Shown here: piece after piece, positions 12,785 through 24,829 of the stretch | How the letters are laid out: each line of letters opens with the position of its first letter | Numbering within the stretch: the stretch's first letter is position 1 | DNA from: Mytilisepta virgata | Lineage: Eukaryota; Mollusca; Bivalvia; Mytilida; Mytilidae | Length of the DNA stretch: 64,000 nt | Direction of reading: 5' to 3' | NCBI GenBank assembly: GCA_028015205.1 | Contig: CM051521.1 | Location: forward strand, 87,396,513 to 87,460,512 | The notes under the pieces: generated by a model | Seen by the model: the letters and a program-made list of their open reading frames with translations, nothing else | What the model was told of the DNA's origin: nothing | The model's database searches: none | Made by a program: the position numbers and the translations under genes

Positions 12785-13420
12785 ATCAGACTCAGTCTAA
12801 AAGAATAGAGAATAGAAACGGGGAATGATCAAAGAGCTCAAGGCAACCAATGGGTCCTCAACGCAGCGAGAAAATCCCGCACCCGGAGACGGGCTTTAGC
12901 TGGCCCCTAAACAATAATGTATACTAGTTCAGCAAAATGGACGGCATACTAAACTCCGAAACATAAAAATGAACCAAAATTCAAAAAAACAAACAAGACT
13001 AACAAAGGCTAGAGGTTCCTGACTTGAGACAGGCGCAAAAATGCAGCGGGGATAAATATGTTTTGTGAGATCTCAACCCTCCCCCTAAACCTCTAGCCAA
13101 TGTGGAATAAACACACACAGCAATACACACAGTAAAACTCAGTTCAAAAGATGTCCGAGTCCGATGTTAAAAAATGTAACAGAAGAAACTAAGCAAAATG
13201 ACAATGATCATAATATTAACAAAGGACTACTAGCAGTAACTGACGTGCCAGCTGCAGACCTCAATTAAACTGATCGAAAGATTATTTCTATATCATATAG
13301 TAAATCAGCCACAATCCCTCCCGTTAGGGGTTTAGTATCATGCCATCATAAATTATACGAGAAGAACATAGCCCGTATCATGCCAACAACTGGTTTTAGA
13401 ATAAATGTGTTTATTTCCGA
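12785..13420 (-). mobile_element. Retroelement 3' region fragment
   Basis: The reverse complement carries 'ccacattggctagaggttta', 'gggggagggttgagatctca' and 'aggaacctctagcctttgtt'. I recognise this sequence as a block often found in bivalve and other marine-invertebrate assemblies. It is associated with a reverse-transcriptase element, probably the same one as the fragment at 23458. No coding capacity remains. The family assignment is from memory and needs a repeat-library search. Confidence 0.55.
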
Positions 13421-13997
13421 TGCAAGGACCCTATGAGTGAATCAATATTAATTCAAAAAAATGCCATCCTTAATGACTTGACAACCGTATCGTAACTATA
13501 TTCCTTGTTGATAAGTCTGTTACAGGTTTGATTAGCTTTTCATGTGTTTGTATAGAATATTACCATAAAAAATGGGATGTGAAATACCTGAACATATAAG
13601 ATGTTTGCACGTTGATTTATATTTACGAATGAGGTCCTTGTACCGATAATAAAATTTAGTCAAAGTTTTGACAAGTTTGTGATATCGAAATCCCTGGCTT
13701 AATAATTATTCAGTAATACAGAGATTTCTTTTGTTAAAATCAAATACGTTGTTACATACACGAGAGAATCGAACAAATTGAGATATATAAACACCATACG
13801 TAAACGGATAAATAACAATAGGAAATGAAAAGGCATCCCTCTTATCGTAAATTTTATGTATTTTTATCACATATGTAAGTATTAAGTAACATCCTTTTCC
13901 GTTTGATTATTGAGTTCGAGTTTTCAATGGTAAAATACGCAATTCTATCGTTGTTGGGACAAAACGTTTTGTTCGACTTTTCGAGAAACCGGGTTTT

Positions 13998-15390
13998 TAG
14001 CTCATCTGGCCTATAGGTCATGTGAGCTTATGTCATCACTTTGCGCCCGTCGTCCGTCGTCGCCCGTAAACTTTTCACATTTGATCTTCTCCTCTGAAAC
14101 TACTTGGGGGATAGTAAACAAACTTGATAGGATGATGCATGGAAGGACTACTACAAACCATTGGTTCCGGTTGGATGAACAACATGGCCTCCAGAGGCCA
14201 CCTTTGATTTTTATTGGCCCAATTTTCAAAAATCTTCTCGGAAACTGCATTATGAAATGTTTTGAAACTTTGCAGGATTGATGACAGCAATACTCTCTAC
14301 AAACAATCCACTTTTGATTGAGATTCATCCCTTAAATCGACGGCTGTTCAAAGTTTCCATTGGATTGTAACTAAAGTTGACAGGAATGATGTATGGAAGG
14401 ACCTCTACCAACATTTCAAATTTTATTCCGGTCAGATGAACAACATGGCCGCCAGAGGCCATCTTTGATATTGATTGGCCAATTTTAAAAAATCTTCTCT
14501 GAAACTATATTATGAAACGTTTTGAAACTTTGCAGGATTGGTGACAACAATACCCTTTACAAACTATCCACTTTTGGTTGAAATTCATCCGCTCAACCGA
14601 CAGATGCGGCTATTCGGTTCCCATTGAAACCATATGGGAAAGGACTTGTTTGTCATTTGCTGAACTAATGGACAGACTGTAATCAAAGTTGGCAGGAATC
14701 TTATATTGAAGAACAGATGTAAATGATCCACTTTTATTTTGGTCAAAAGTCAAATATCAGGGTTACTTTGACATTTTGGCATTTCTTTAACAGCTTACAT
14801 TTTCAAATGGCCTAATAAAAGCCAGGTGAGCAATGTAGGCTCAAACTGCTTTAGTTTTTGATATTAGAACCAAAAAGTGCCTTTTCCACCTATGTTCTAT
14901 TTTTACCCATGGTAGACGTGTTTCTTGATGAACAAGAAAATAAAACACAAACTTTATACTAGATACCTAATTATAAAGATCTTTCAGTCTATGTTTGGCT
15001 GAAATGAATCCTCTAGTTTCAGTGCAGAAGATTTTTGAAAGTATACAAAGACGACTAAAAAATGTAAAACACTGCATGGCAGGTAGATCTTTACACGATG
15101 AACATCTTACCCAATGTCAGTTTTGCTTTAAAGGCTTTAGTTTTTTAGATATAAGCCAAACAGTTTACCCCTAAATGTTCTATTTTTAGCCATGGCGGCC
15201 ATGTTTCTTGACGGTTAAGAAAATAAAACACAAACTTCATACTATAGATCTATTCGTCTTAAGTTTGGCTGAAAATGGTCCAGTAGGTTCAGAGAACAAG
15301 ATCATTGAAAAGTTTACGACGGACGGACGACGACGGAGGCCAAGTGATGCCAAAAACTCACATGTCCTTTTATGAAAAGTGAGCTAACAA
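13998..15390. mobile_element. AGCTCA...GGCC-type element with terminal inverted repeats
   Basis: Starts 'ttagctcatctggcctatag', then 'catgtgagcttatgtcatca' and 'cgtcgtccgtcgtc'. It ends in the mirror image 'ggacggacgacgacgga', 'catgtccttttatg', 'gtgagctaa'. Internally it holds several copies of a unit with 'gaacaacatggc', 'ccagaggcca' and 'tttgaaactttgcaggattg'. This is a non-autonomous element with internal tandem structure. Another copy in inverted orientation lies at about 58555-59970. Confidence 0.8.
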
Positions 15391-17228
15391 GGAAAAATGG
15401 CATTATAATTCTATCACTCATTTCTAGACAGTAGGCTGATATTGCGTACAAAACTGATCTGACATTACCATGATTAATGTAACAACACTTTTTCCTTGCA
15501 TCGCAAATAAAAATGAGTTTTCAGTCTCTAATATAATCGCAAAGTTTAGTTTCGTTATTTACAAATTAGCACTGTAGAATAGATAACAGAATTATCTTAT
15601 TTCTTTGCATGACCAGTTTAAAAACCATGTATATTACAGCAATTTATTATTAGTTTGGTGGTGTATTGTATTTTTACACATGTGTTACATTATTATGTAT
15701 TAAAGCATAATGAAAAGTACAGGTTATTATAAATTAAATAGCTACAGTTTAAATAGAGTTTAGATTTACCTGTTAACCATTCAGCTGCTTATAACCGACA
15801 ACAACATTAAGCTGTGTTAAAATATTATTGAAATGTAAATATACCACAACTGACTTATTTATCATTATTTATTTTTATGATTACTTTTATTTGGAAAGAG
15901 CGAAAGGGGGTGTCAAGTTCTTTTTTAAATTATACCGTTTGAAATCTAATATTTGTTTTATATTACCTCTTTATTTTTATATTCAGACAGCCATGACAGT
16001 TTTAAACAAAATTAATCAGACAAAACAGTATGTTTTACAGTTTCAATATCTTTTTTCTAGCAGACATGTTTTATTTCATCGGTTGCATAATAATAGTAAT
16101 TTGAAATATTCCATATTCGATTTAAAAATTGAAGTTTTTCTGTCAAAGTACACAGTTGTCAAAATTGAATCCTTTATGGGAAAATGTTTTCTTCAAAAGT
16201 TTTTTCATTAAGTTATCCATATTTTTGTTGTTGTACTACAAATACATTAGAGAGTACGTAGATCTATTCCGACTTCTTCCTAGTTGACAAATTATACATG
16301 TATGTATGTTTTGTTCCAACTGACTGCTACATTTTACCTTTCATATTTATCTATATAGTTATGTATTAAACTATATACATTTTAGAAAAAAACAGGGTAG
16401 TATGCGCTTGAATCAATGAGGTGTATATTTACCTTTCAAAACGGTTATTTAATCAAATATATTATGAATGCATTAGTGCATACAAGTATATGTCTACAAT
16501 TAATTAAAGTGATCTTCAGACGAAAAACGTATGATTTTTTATGGGTAGGGCAAGAAAAAAATCTTAATTCCTGGAATTTTTTCTAGGCATCCATGAGTCT
16601 CAATTTTGTTACAAAATATTCTAATGTTGATTCCAGAAAATGTTCAATCATGCATTTATGCACCATCTTTTCAAGTCTGTATTTCTTTTCAAATTCCTTT
16701 CTTAAACTCACCCCCCCCCCCCCCTCCCTTCCCCACTACTCTAAAAATCAAATGGTTGTTCTCTGATAGGCGATACAATTATACTGGATGCGAAAAAAAA
16801 TCTGACCTAAACTTTCTTTAAGGAAAAAGAACATGTTTAAAGCAGATACGTATTTTTCGAGTAAACCAATAGCACATATAATTTCCATTCTTTTCTGATT
16901 TTAATGAAACAGGAAAAATTAAGAAACTCTAAATTAATTGGTGACCATTAGACTGAGAGTTTCTTAATTTTTTTCTGTTTCTTAAATTTAAGTGTGACAA
17001 TATCCCAGAACTGATAAACAAATTTCCATAGGAAAATTAAAACATAAAAGGTGTGTACTACATTTGTACCACTGCATAAACGTTTTCTTTCAATAGAACT
17101 GGATAAAAAAGCCTTAATGTTCGTCCATCACTTTAAATATTGAGACCAATTATAAGTTTTGTTATTATAGTCATGATAATTATGCCTTAAATTTAAAAGA
17201 AATCAGTTGACTAAAATTCTTATAATTA
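15391..17228. other. Intergenic downstream of the Death-domain gene
   Basis: AT-rich, with a C-tract near 16711-16724. The open frame 15828-16211 (127 codons) is AT-biased and has no recognised domain. An inverted repeat at 16906-16982 ('aggaaaaattaagaaactct' against 'agagtttcttaatttttttc') may be a small foldback element or a transcription-end hairpin. Confidence 0.4.
16906..16982. repeat. Short inverted repeat
   Basis: The arms 'aaattaagaaactct' and 'agagtttcttaattt' pair almost perfectly around a spacer of about 30 bp. It lies about 250 bp past the stop codon of the minus-strand Death-domain gene. Confidence 0.75.
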
Positions 17229-19205
17229 TTAAAACAAAGTTGTACAAAAAACTTCATCAGTATCTTCCAAGCAATTTGTGTCTGAATAATCAGTAATTTT
17301 TAAAATGTCAAAGCGACCTATCTGAGACAACAAAAACCGGAAATTGTCTAAACTGAAAGGAAGCACATTTCTTTGTCTGCTAGTTAATAATTTCCAGTGG
17401 CATAACACTACACGCGCAGGCCACTCTCGTTGAGCGTAACAAAAATGTTGGATTATTTCAATGTCTCTGAACTTAAGTCCTAATAGTTCCGCAAAGTCTC
17501 TCCAATCTTTCCTTAAGCATGTGGGTTTGGAATCTAAACTCAGATATATCACCACTGCACATAGTTGTGACCATGTTAAGTCAAGGTCACAAAGAAGTTT
17601 AGGACATTCCCTTTCCATCATTAGTTGAACAGTCAAACACAAATCACTATTCCAATACAAGTCTTCGTTTTCTAATGTCGGATACCCCCTGGTAACCGAT
17701 TTCCATTCCGGTCTTATTTTCATAAACATTTCATCATCTCTACGCATTTTAAATCCAACGTCCCACCATTGTTCGTGTTTATTTACAATATTGAAATCTA
17801 CGCCTTTCATGTTTGTTCCTATATATTTTTGACGCCGAATACGGTGTGACATGAAAACTTTGTTCCTTGAACATTTTATCCATCCTGTATTTTTATAGTA
17901 AACTTTCTGATACACACTGTCATCATAACTTGTTCCACTTTCACGCTTTTCATTAGTATTGCACACATTATTTTCCACGTTTTGACGAAGGCACAAATCA
18001 TTAACACTTTCTGCTCTGATCATATGACCGGATGGTGGCCGCAAAACACAACATGGAGGGTTTTGTAATAATGAACTTTCTCGTTGATTGTCATCGATAT
18101 TGCACAGACTATTATTTACGTAACCCTCACTTCCCGTTCTTATTAAATCTTCAGAGGCTTGTCGTAAATTACAGCACGATGGGTTTTCCAACAAAGAACT
18201 TTCCTGCTGGTCGACAAGTTTACAATTCTCGTTCCAGTCTGCTTCACATGCTGCTCTGTCCCTAAAGTGAAACGCACATGGTTCCGGTAAAATACTAAAG
18301 GTATTTTCGGAAACCAAAACCTCAGAAAATGACGATGGTTTTATATCAAATAATGGTAAATATGAATTCTTGGACGCTGACTGTAGATTTGCCACCCAAT
18401 TCAAAACTCTGTTGTCAGCATCTGGTGTCATTTGAACGTTGTTTTGATATTTTTGGTGTATTTCGTGCAATTGACTACAAAGGTCTGTTCGAAATGAATA
18501 CCCAGCGTCTTCAGACGTCACCGATGATCTTAACCGTATCTTATGTTCATCCTGATAAGTCTGACATGAACTATTTTCCACAATTTTCATCTGCAACAAT
18601 CTTTGGTGCGGATTTACATAGCATTCTTTAATTTCTAAGTTATGTAACCGATGAAAATGCAACACGTTTAGTTTGTTATCTAGAACGGAGAAATTAAGTT
18701 TTCGTAAAACAACGCGAACTGGTCGTTCATTATTATTGTCCTCTATATTATACATGAACCATTGGTTTTTAATGTCACCAAAACATTTCTGTAACTGATT
18801 CTGAAACTTTCTGAGACGACATGGTTTAGTTTTTTCAATTTTATCGAACAATTTGATTCTGTTGGACCCAGTACACATTTTACCTTCAGTATCATCTCCA
18901 ACGATATAGAAAACAACTGTTAAACAAAGAAAATTTTGGTACGCTTCTTCCGGTTTTGTCTTATGTTGTCGTAAGAAAATAAATGGGGATTTCCTTTCTT
19001 GAACAACTACGTCGTACCCCTTTTCCTCTAATTCCAGGAAACAGAATTCGTCCTCCTCAAATATCCGAGTATGTGTCCCAACTTGCAACGTATATTTATG
19101 TTTTCCATTTTTCTTGAGCCTTCGGAAGCGTACTAGTTCCTGCTTCAAATGATCGCTTTTGTCACTGTGATAATGTATTCCCTTATACAATTCTTTGTAA
19201 TTCAT
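17229..19205 (-). CDS. Intronless Death-domain protein (658 aa), MyD88-like Death domain
   Basis: One uninterrupted frame from ATG at 19205 (MNYKELYKGIHYH) to the stop at 17229. It is more GC-rich than its surroundings, which supports coding. The C-terminus (about residues 545-638) reads as a Death domain: KDWRDFAELLGLKFRDIEII, then WPARVVLCHW and FRFLLSQIGRFDILKI, with the conserved Trp, Leu and Gly-Arg positions of MyD88-type Death domains. Residues of about 160-265 (LRKLNFSVL ... FHRLHNLEIKE ... YSFRTDLCSQLHEIHQKYQ) weakly resemble a PH/PTB-type fold ending in a C-terminal helix, and the first 110 residues may be another. The middle has an imperfect repeat (SSLLENPSCCNLR and SSLLQNPPCCVLR). 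The likely role is a cytosolic adaptor in innate immune or apoptotic signalling, which is inference. No TIR, kinase or caspase domain is present. Lack of introns suggests an old retrocopy or a naturally single-exon family. Confidence 0.8.
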   Translation of the reverse strand: MNYKELYKGIHYHSDKSDHLKQELVRFRRLKKNGKHKYTLQVGTHTRIFEEDEFCFLELEEKGYDVVVQERKSPFIFLRQHKTKPEEAYQNFLCLTVVFYIVGDDTEGKMCTGSNRIKLFDKIEKTKPCRLRKFQNQLQKCFGDIKNQWFMYNIEDNNNERPVRVVLRKLNFSVLDNKLNVLHFHRLHNLEIKECYVNPHQRLLQMKIVENSSCQTYQDEHKIRLRSSVTSEDAGYSFRTDLCSQLHEIHQKYQNNVQMTPDADNRVLNWVANLQSASKNSYLPLFDIKPSSFSEVLVSENTFSILPEPCAFHFRDRAACEADWNENCKLVDQQESSLLENPSCCNLRQASEDLIRTGSEGYVNNSLCNIDDNQRESSLLQNPPCCVLRPPSGHMIRAESVNDLCLRQNVENNVCNTNEKRESGTSYDDSVYQKVYYKNTGWIKCSRNKVFMSHRIRRQKYIGTNMKGVDFNIVNKHEQWWDVGFKMRRDDEMFMKIRPEWKSVTRGYPTLENEDLYWNSDLCLTVQLMMERECPKLLCDLDLTWSQLCAVVIYLSLDSKPTCLRKDWRDFAELLGLKFRDIEIIQHFCYAQREWPARVVLCHWKLLTSRQRNVLPFSLDNFRFLLSQIGRFDILKITDYSDTNCLEDTDEVFCTTLF

Positions 19206-20352
19206 CTTATTATATTATATGTATACTCCACAATAGAATGAAAAACTCCCATTTTTAAGACTATGTTTCGTTATATAATAGACACGCAGTTTTCTATAGA
19301 ATATTTACGAATGGAATTTTTCCTTAACTGGATCAATGAACACTAAAATTACCAACACTGTTCAGGTAAACACCTACAGGTCACGTGAGATGACGTAGCA
19401 CGAATAGAGACTTTGTGATATAAATAAATATTTTACGGTCCATCAGTGACAAACTTTAAAAAATGTTTACAGTTTAAACGATGTGAACTTGACATTCAAA
19501 TTTGCAAGATAATTTTAATGAGGTTTAAATACTGCGAAAATTACTGATATATTGAAAAATATAATTTGATTGTAATTATAATTAAATTACATGTATAAAA
19601 TTTATAACATAGTAAGAACTTCTAAAAGTATGCAGAACACTGTCACGTCGCTTCAATTTTATTTACACTCAAGACAGTTGACACTGTTACAAGTAGCAGA
19701 AAAGTGATACTATAACAGTGGAATGTCATCCGAGATGTCAAATTGTTCCGTCAGATACGAGACTTCTGATCTTGAGGGTGGAATTCCTTTGTAAAAATGT
19801 GAATGAATATAAAATGTGATTGAGTATAAATACTAAAAATATAAAACTTAAAACGAATGCTAAGTGGCAATCAGCTGGTAGTTTTCTGTTTATGTAACGG
19901 TTTATTTTTTCCGGTGTGAAATTATTTCCGAACTCGTATATTAATACACTTCTGACGGAATAAAGTTGGAAAATATTTCATTATATAAAAATTAAGATTG
20001 CTATAAAATATTATCTGATTCATATTTTACACAAGATCATCATTTGACGGTCGGAAAATATTTCACAGATATATGAATATCACAGCCGGAATAAATTATC
20101 TCTTACATTTACATGTATAAGCATTTTGTTTACAAATTCGGAAAAGTTGATGTTCTTGGCTGTTAGATATTATGACGTCGACGAAATGTACTGTGACCTG
20201 TCGTTTTGTGTCACGTGATGTAAGAATCTGTCAAACAGGAGGCTTGAAGATAAATTTTCTCTTTTTCAGACAGAAAAAATTCAAAGAAATAGATAGAAAG
20301 TGAGAATAACCGCCATGACAGAAAAATCTTCGTACAGGAGGAAGGATTCTAG
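19206..20352. other. 5' flank of the Death-domain gene
   Basis: This is probably the promoter region of the minus-strand gene. It is AT-rich with no open frame of interest. A CACGTGA-like motif ('gtcacgtgagatgacgt', about 19380) sits about 180 bp upstream of the start codon and a similar 'tgtcacgtgatg' occurs at about 20209. Whether these act as E-box sites is unknown. Confidence 0.35.
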
Positions 20353-20427
20353 AGAGAAATAGCTCAGTTGGTAGAGCGGTGGACTACTGAACCAACGGTT
20401 CCGGGTCCGATCCCGCTTGGTGCGGTA
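20353..20427 (+). repeat. tRNA-like sequence, probably head of a tRNA-derived SINE
   Basis: Has a perfect A-box-like stretch 'tagctcagttggtagagc' and a B-box 'gggtccgatccc' at tRNA spacing. However, the anticodon stem and T stem contain mismatches and the implied anticodon (ACT) is not one normally used. A functional tRNA is therefore unlikely. A SINE head or tRNA pseudogene fits better, with degraded tail sequence to about 20670. Confidence 0.6.
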
Positions 20428-20929
20428 GGTAATTTTGGGAGAACAAATCATGCTCTACTGTTACAGAAGAAAGGATATTCCACATGGGTGTCTTATATAT
20501 ACACCGGCGTTAGTCTTCAACTACTTGTAATGAGAGAAAACGATATTCCACATGCGTATCTTGCACCAGTAAACGTTTCTTCAACTGCTTTTAATGAGAG
20601 AAAAACAAGATATAGATATAACAATGTTGAACATGATAAAACAAACAAATGGTCAACTTGTTATGTATAAGTACGTCTGAACTTATTCTATATACATGAT
20701 ATACACATTGTACAAATATTTCACTGCCATGTTACATTCAATTAGAAATTGTGTTACTAGGTAAACAATGTCGTGGATTTAGATTTAGGAAAGATGGGTG
20801 CAGAAGTTTAAATTCTGAAATTTAATCATAAAAATCTCTCTAGCTTTTTAGGTAACTATATGACTATATTATTTATACAACAGACCTTTCATCGCTGCTT
20901 CACTTGGATTCACATAGCTGTTATTATTA

Positions 20930-21135
20930 GTAAAGTCAAGAAATACTAAAGGGATATTCGAAGGAGAGAAAAATCGTAACAACTGACAAACTCAAGAGAA
21001 CAACGAAGACAAGACCAAAACAAAACATGCACTACAATTAAAAACTAAAACCATGTGAACAACATGGACCCCCCCCACCCCCCCCAAGAAACCGGTGGTA
21101 GACTCAGGTGCTTCGGAAGAATAAGCATTCTCTGC
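20930..21135 (-). mobile_element. Retroelement 3' end fragment, inverted copy
   Basis: The reverse complement matches the sequence following the retroelement ORF fragment at 23985-24180: 'tgctcttgaa'-type variation aside, both contain 'gcaggaagcagag', a 'gaagcacctgagtct' block, 'ccatgttgttca', and 'ccttcgaatatcccttt'. It therefore belongs to the same element in the opposite orientation. No coding sequence remains. Confidence 0.75.
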
Positions 21136-21833
21136 TTCCTGCACTCAAACAGATGATGAAATTGACTCCCAGTACAATTATTACTGCATAAGGTACGCAG
21201 TATGTTCTCCCTAGGAACCGGTTTCAAAAGGAAATTTAATATTTGAACATCTCCTATGATCTTTTTTTCAATTTTAATAAATATTTTTCAAAGCAAAATT
21301 GTGATTGAAATTATAAAAAGTACTCGCCTCATGAAGAGTTTTCAGTATCAGGGTAATCTATCATTAACACACATCCAATTTATGTGCGTTACCACAGCTT
21401 TTAAAAAATTGTAGATAATTATTCATTCAAATATAAGATAAAGAATGGTCGTCCGTACATTTTTAACCTTAATGCCCAGAGCTTAACTCCGACATTATGC
21501 TAATAAGTTATAAGACATGGGCAGTCGAAGTATTGTTTATCACTTCATATCTCAAACGCCAGTAAGTACAAAGTGTTGTAGGTCCCTAATCAGATCACCC
21601 CTGTTAGAACAAAATACCTAGGATGTAAGTTTTCTGTTGCTAGCAGGACATATTTTCTGATTTCTTTTAATTTCGTTTTATATCTGTTCATTACAGAGAA
21701 ACAAAAAAAACCTACAACCAAGAAATTAAAACCTATACATTGTAATTGTATTTATGTTTAAAAAAGTTTTGAAAATGCGGTCCCAGATAAGTGACATAAT
21801 TTTTATCATTTTGTACTATGAAATATATGCACC

Positions 21834-21873
<40 letters not shown>

Positions 21874-23457
21874 ATCTTCCGCAATGCGATTTTCAGAAAC
21901 CCTTTTCAAGACTATTTCCTTTAAAATCTTTGACATAATGACATTGTGAGTAGACAAACTGACCACAAAATCTGCTTTCCCGAACCAGCATATAGCTATA
22001 ATTTTCACGCACATTGACCTTGCCAAACATGTAATAAAAAAATAAAATTCGCCCACGCGCCTCATATTTTTAGAAGGGGTGGATGATAAATCTATCAATA
22101 TAACTTGAATTGACCTAATTTGTAGTTACTTACATGTAGATGTTTGTCTTCCAATTTACATTTCTTGGCCTTTTTACATATTTTTTTTCTTTTGTCATGA
22201 TTGTGTCTATCCAATTTAATCTTCGTATCTGGTATTGACATAATGTTATGGTAGATTCAAATAGTAAATAGTAGTTGTTTTCATCGTACTATCATAAAAA
22301 AAATAAACTAAACAACTACTTAGTTTAAATCGACCACATCCTTACATTTTGTTAAAAATAACCTTGCAATCAAGGAACTGGTGCAACATGATAATTACCT
22401 TATCTTTTATTTAACTTCATTATTAAACAGTTACGTCATTTTGCGGATCTAAACAGATTTATAGTTACCTCTTCAACTTCTAAAAGTACTCTAATCCCGA
22501 AATAGAACTTGTTTATATACAAAATAATGTATATCCTGATACATTTACATGTAGTATACTCTGGTACGTTTTTTTAACTAGTTTAATGTTTAGGTATAGG
22601 TAAGATCTTTATTTCAACAATTCAGTTTTAGTGATACATGTAAGAGTATTTCTGGGTTTAATAATCATATTAATATATCAAGTATATACATATTTCAACT
22701 ACTTGTGTTTCATCACCAGTGATCAAAGCCAAAACAATAATCCAGAATGTTTAAACCAAAATAACAATCAAGGGAGAGAGCTATAATGTATACCTGAGGG
22801 AGATACTCCCTAGTTTCAAAATGATCCATTATATACATGAAAAAGTATTTTTTGGATTATTTTCACGCCAATTCAGAGATACTAGCAGTTTGAAGTGTAC
22901 CAACAGATGCACGCAATCGGTAGTAGCGTTAAAAAATCCACTATTTTCAACATTTCAAGATGAAATGTTTTACAATAGAAATGGCTGTAATGACAGCAGA
23001 CAAAAAAAATATAATAAAATTTAATTTATTACATGCAATGCTTAAAATTGATTATATCAAGTAGTAGTTTCTATTGAACTATAACTGAAAGATCCCGAAG
23101 ATATTTTATTTATATTTTCTGTTGTAGGAAAAATTCAACTATGTGATATCGATACATTCAATTTTTTTCTTTTTTCGTTTTCGCAATCTATTCTTCTCTA
23201 CAACATTTTTACTGTCTGGACACCTCAGTTCCTAAAATGGATTTTTCTAAAATTAAATACCTTAATCCATGTGAATTGTCAAGTCGCTTGGGTTAAAGAT
23301 GCAATGAGCTCTATCGTAACTAAAACAATTGAACTTACCTGATTTTGTTCAATGTCTTCAATGAAACAAAATAATTCCGCCTATGGGATTTTCAATTTAA
23401 AGGGGAGATAATTCTTAATGAAAAACAGAAGAAATTAGCCCGTACCTTTAATTTCAG
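21136..23457. other. Intergenic, no gene recognised
   Basis: Contains a run of T of about 34-36 bases at 21837-21872. An open frame antisense to that run is an artefact of poly-Lys. No domain, exon pattern or RNA gene was recognised. Confidence 0.4.
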
Positions 23458-24180
23458 ATGATGTTTTATCACTCAACAATTCACATTTTGGGAATTTCTT
23501 ACATCATCTATCCCAAAGAGCTCGGAATTAAGGATACCACAGACACTGCCAAGTCTGTATCTTATCTCGACCTTCACCTCGAAATTGACACCAGAGGAAG
23601 GTTGAATACAAAACTTTACGACAAACGGGATGACTTTGACTTTCCAATCGTCAACTTCCCATTTTTGAGCGGCAATATTCCAGAAGCTCCGGCGTATGGA
23701 GTATATATTTCACAACTCGTACTTTATTCTAGAGTTTGTGACATATACATTAACTTCCTGAACAGAGCCAGGGTCCTGACAGAAAAGTTGCTCAGACAGG
23801 GGTATGTTGCTCCTAAGTTGGAGTCATCCTTATTAAAGTTTTATGGACGTCATCATGACGGTTGGCAGGTATGAAAAAAACCGTTTCCCAAATGAAAATG
23901 GACCTGTTCCATTGATGGTATCCCTTCCTCATACCGGATTTGACATTGCCAGAATGGCGGGTGTCCTGCAGGAAGCAGAGACTACTTACCCTTTTTGGAG
24001 CACCTGAGTCTAACCCCGGTTTTTTGGTAGGGTCCATGTTGTTCAAATGTTTTTAGTTTTTAAGTGTAGTGTTTGTATTGTTTTGGTCTTGTCTTCGTTG
24101 TTCTCCGGCGTTAGTCAATTGTTTTCCATTTTCCCCTCCTTCGAATATCCCTTTGGTTTTTCTTTACTTTACTTAGTAAT
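23458..24180 (+). mobile_element. Degraded reverse-transcriptase element: C-terminal ORF fragment plus 3' region
   Basis: The frame at 23458-23874 reads YPKELGIKDTTDTAKSVSYL, DLHLEIDTRGRLNTKLYDKR, then FPIVNFPFLSGNIPEAPAYG and VYISQLVLYSR, then LESSLLKFYGRHHD. This is the characteristic C-terminal part of a retroelement reverse transcriptase widespread in marine invertebrates (Penelope-like or related). Homology appears to continue past the stop near 23874 in another frame, implying a frameshift. The upstream reverse-transcriptase core is missing. The following 23985-24180 block is the 3' region shared with 20930-21135. Confidence 0.8.
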
Positions 24181-24567
24181 ATACAAAATAAATCACTTTG
24201 AGATGGAAACATTTATCTGACATCCTTTTGGGTAAAACATTCACTAGACTTAACACTTTGATTGAAAGTAAGAATGTATACTTTTTATTTCAACATATCA
24301 AATAATTATCATGATTTTATTCCAAAATTGCATAATTGACACATGTATTATTCCTTTTGCGGTTCTTTTGACTCCTAATAATCTCTTGAATTGTTCAAAA
24401 GGAAAGGATTTCCACTCTGAAAATTTAAAGTCACATAGCATAAATATACATCTACATGTAAAATAAATACAATGATTCCATACACATGTAAGTGGCATTC
24501 AGCAGATAGATTGTCCATACAAAATATTATTCATTATATTCTATTTTACCGCTGACACCTGTCCAAG

Positions 24568-24829
24568 TCATTTGACTTGATCTAAAGAGTCGTATATCAG
24601 AGTATAAGGATGAGTCGAGAGAGTTCTTTCCGAAGATTTGCTTAAATCTGCATACGTATGACCGTAACTATCTTTTTCCAGCGTTTCATAATTTTGGTTG
24701 TTACCATTGTCATGATTGTTGTAAGATACGTTGACGTATGAAGCGGTGACCTTCAGCTGTGTACTTGTTTCATTTGGCGAATTCAGAGTTTTGTCTCTAC
24801 TATTTTTTGCCAATGGTGAAAATTTTAAC
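24568..24829 (-). CDS. Gene B exon 5: cytoplasmic tail and stop
   Basis: 262 nt beginning with the last base of an Arg codon and ending TGA at 24570-24568. Tyrosines are in YVNV, YETL, YADL, YTLI and YDSL contexts. Minus-strand AATAAA signals occur about 250-280 bases beyond the stop (plus-strand 'tttatt' near 24284 and 24316). Confidence 0.85.

Noticed and set aside
15828..16211. 127-codon plus-strand gene
   Set aside because: Same AT-driven composition; no recognisable domain.
18032..18631. Plus-strand open frames inside the Death-domain gene
   Set aside because: They are antisense shadows of the 658-codon frame.
20353..20427. Functional tRNA gene
   Set aside because: A- and B-boxes are good, but the anticodon and T stems mispair and the implied anticodon is implausible.
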